From Palsa-1392 sp036493915 (GTDB lineage Bacteria > Verrucomicrobiota > Verrucomicrobiia > Chthoniobacterales > UBA10450): a stretch of DNA of 64,000 bases. The stretch lies in NCBI GenBank assembly GCA_036493915.1, contig DASXPA010000129.1:1-64000 (forward strand), read 5' to 3'. The notes beneath the pieces were generated by a model. That model worked only from the letters and a program-made list of their open reading frames with translations, ran no database searches and was not told where the DNA came from. The position numbers were made by a program, and so were the translations under genes. Below are positions 63,719 to 64,000 of the stretch, piece by piece; position 1 is the first letter of the stretch, and each line of letters starts with the position of its first letter.

Positions 63719-64000
63719 GTTGCCTCGCGAGCGATGAGCCGCGGATGGCGCGCGAAAAGTTGTGGCGCCCAATGTTTCCCGACGACGGTCCAGAGTGCTT
63801 CGAGCAGCGCGAGGAGGAGAAAAGTTTCACCCGCCGCGAGCAGTAGTGTCGCGAGCACATCGCTCGGCCAGTGCGCGCCAAGATAAACTCGCGACCAGGC
63901 GATGGCTGCGGCGACGAAAAAATAGAGCCATCCCCAGCGACGATAAAAAAGCGCGAGCAGGATCGCGACGGTAATGTTGTTCGTCACGTGCCCGGACGGA
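63715..64000 (-). CDS. PAP2-family membrane phosphatase (partial)
   Basis: The gene enters from the right edge; 95 codons are visible. Two of the three phosphatase motifs are seen: P-S-G-H (with the next residues V-T-N-N) and S-R-V-Y-L-G-A-H-W-P-S-D. Membrane segments surround them. It would remove phosphate from lipid carriers such as undecaprenyl pyrophosphate, or from lipid A, fitting the following GT39 and GT2 genes. Confidence 0.88.
   Translation of the reverse strand, partial: PSGHVTNNITVAILLALFYRRWGWLYFFVAAAIAWSRVYLGAHWPSDVLATLLLAAGETFLLLALLEALWTVVGKHWAPQLFARHPRLIAREAT

Noticed and set aside
62642..63886. Plus-strand open frame of 414 codons
   Set aside because: Antisense to the GT39 gene; the charged, repetitive translation is typical of a shadow of a membrane protein in GC-rich DNA.

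Overview
The window is GC-rich, gene-dense bacterial DNA, most likely from a soil Verrucomicrobiota (Chthoniobacterales / Udaeobacter-like). The taxonomic call is inference. It rests on the tandem C-terminal domain with 'NISTRG' and 'GGFI' motifs in the secreted FG-GAP protein, the dockerin-like tail of the giant BNR protein, the style of the type II pseudopilin, and a Gram-negative Tol system.

Layout. 0-2 kb: a histidine kinase and NtrC-like regulator pair, interrupted by a four-helix-bundle (S23-type) gene bounded by a 16-bp inverted repeat. 2-3.7 kb: an ATP-dependent DNA ligase and partner. 3.8-7.2 kb: tolQ-tolR-tolA-tolB (minus strand). 7.2-12.3 kb: an accessory segment with a decayed IS5-like element, a 1127-aa secreted protein and matching IS ends at both borders. 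12.3-17.4 kb: TPR, TraB/GumN, glutaredoxin and class A PBP genes. 17.4-20.5 kb: a secreted FG-GAP protein lying between two copies of the PBP gene's 3' end. 20.6-25 kb: Ser/Thr kinase opposite an FHA-cyclase. 24.5-30 kb: a PaoABC-type molybdenum aldehyde oxidoreductase with XdhC and MocA. 30.3 kb: tRNA-Gly(CCC). 30.4-33.7 kb: pseudopilin, DUF2851, and UdgX, which is the last gene of the next block. 33.0-38.2 kb (minus strand): response regulator/kinase, small LanB-like protein, ParA and UdgX, tightly packed. 38.4-44.2 kb (plus strand, divergent): a beta-ketoacyl-synthase homologue lacking both catalytic histidines, overlapping two large histidine kinases. 44-50 kb: aldolase, a BY-kinase between two decayed exopolysaccharide genes, and asnS. 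50-58.7 kb: xseB, dxs, ABC ATPase, Mrp, pyrR-pyrB-pyrC. 58.7-64 kb: OYE, small genes, a decayed ADOP-type permease, and a GT2-GT39-PAP2 lipid/sugar operon.

The strongest non-gene signal is a dispersed 9-mer, TCGTTAGGC / GCCTAACGA. I counted by eye about 57 exact copies (about 76 of the 7-mer core GTTAGGC/GCCTAAC), roughly one per kb, on both strands, mostly inside genes. It is essentially absent from the two accessory segments at 7.4-12.3 and 17.4-20.5 kb. Density, scatter and absence from foreign-looking DNA resemble the DNA uptake sequences of Neisseria and Haemophilus. The role is inference.

Other unusual layers are heptanucleotide tandem repeats at several loci (two inside coding sequences), a 28-bp REP-like family with four copies, and a long inverted repeat inside the tol operon.
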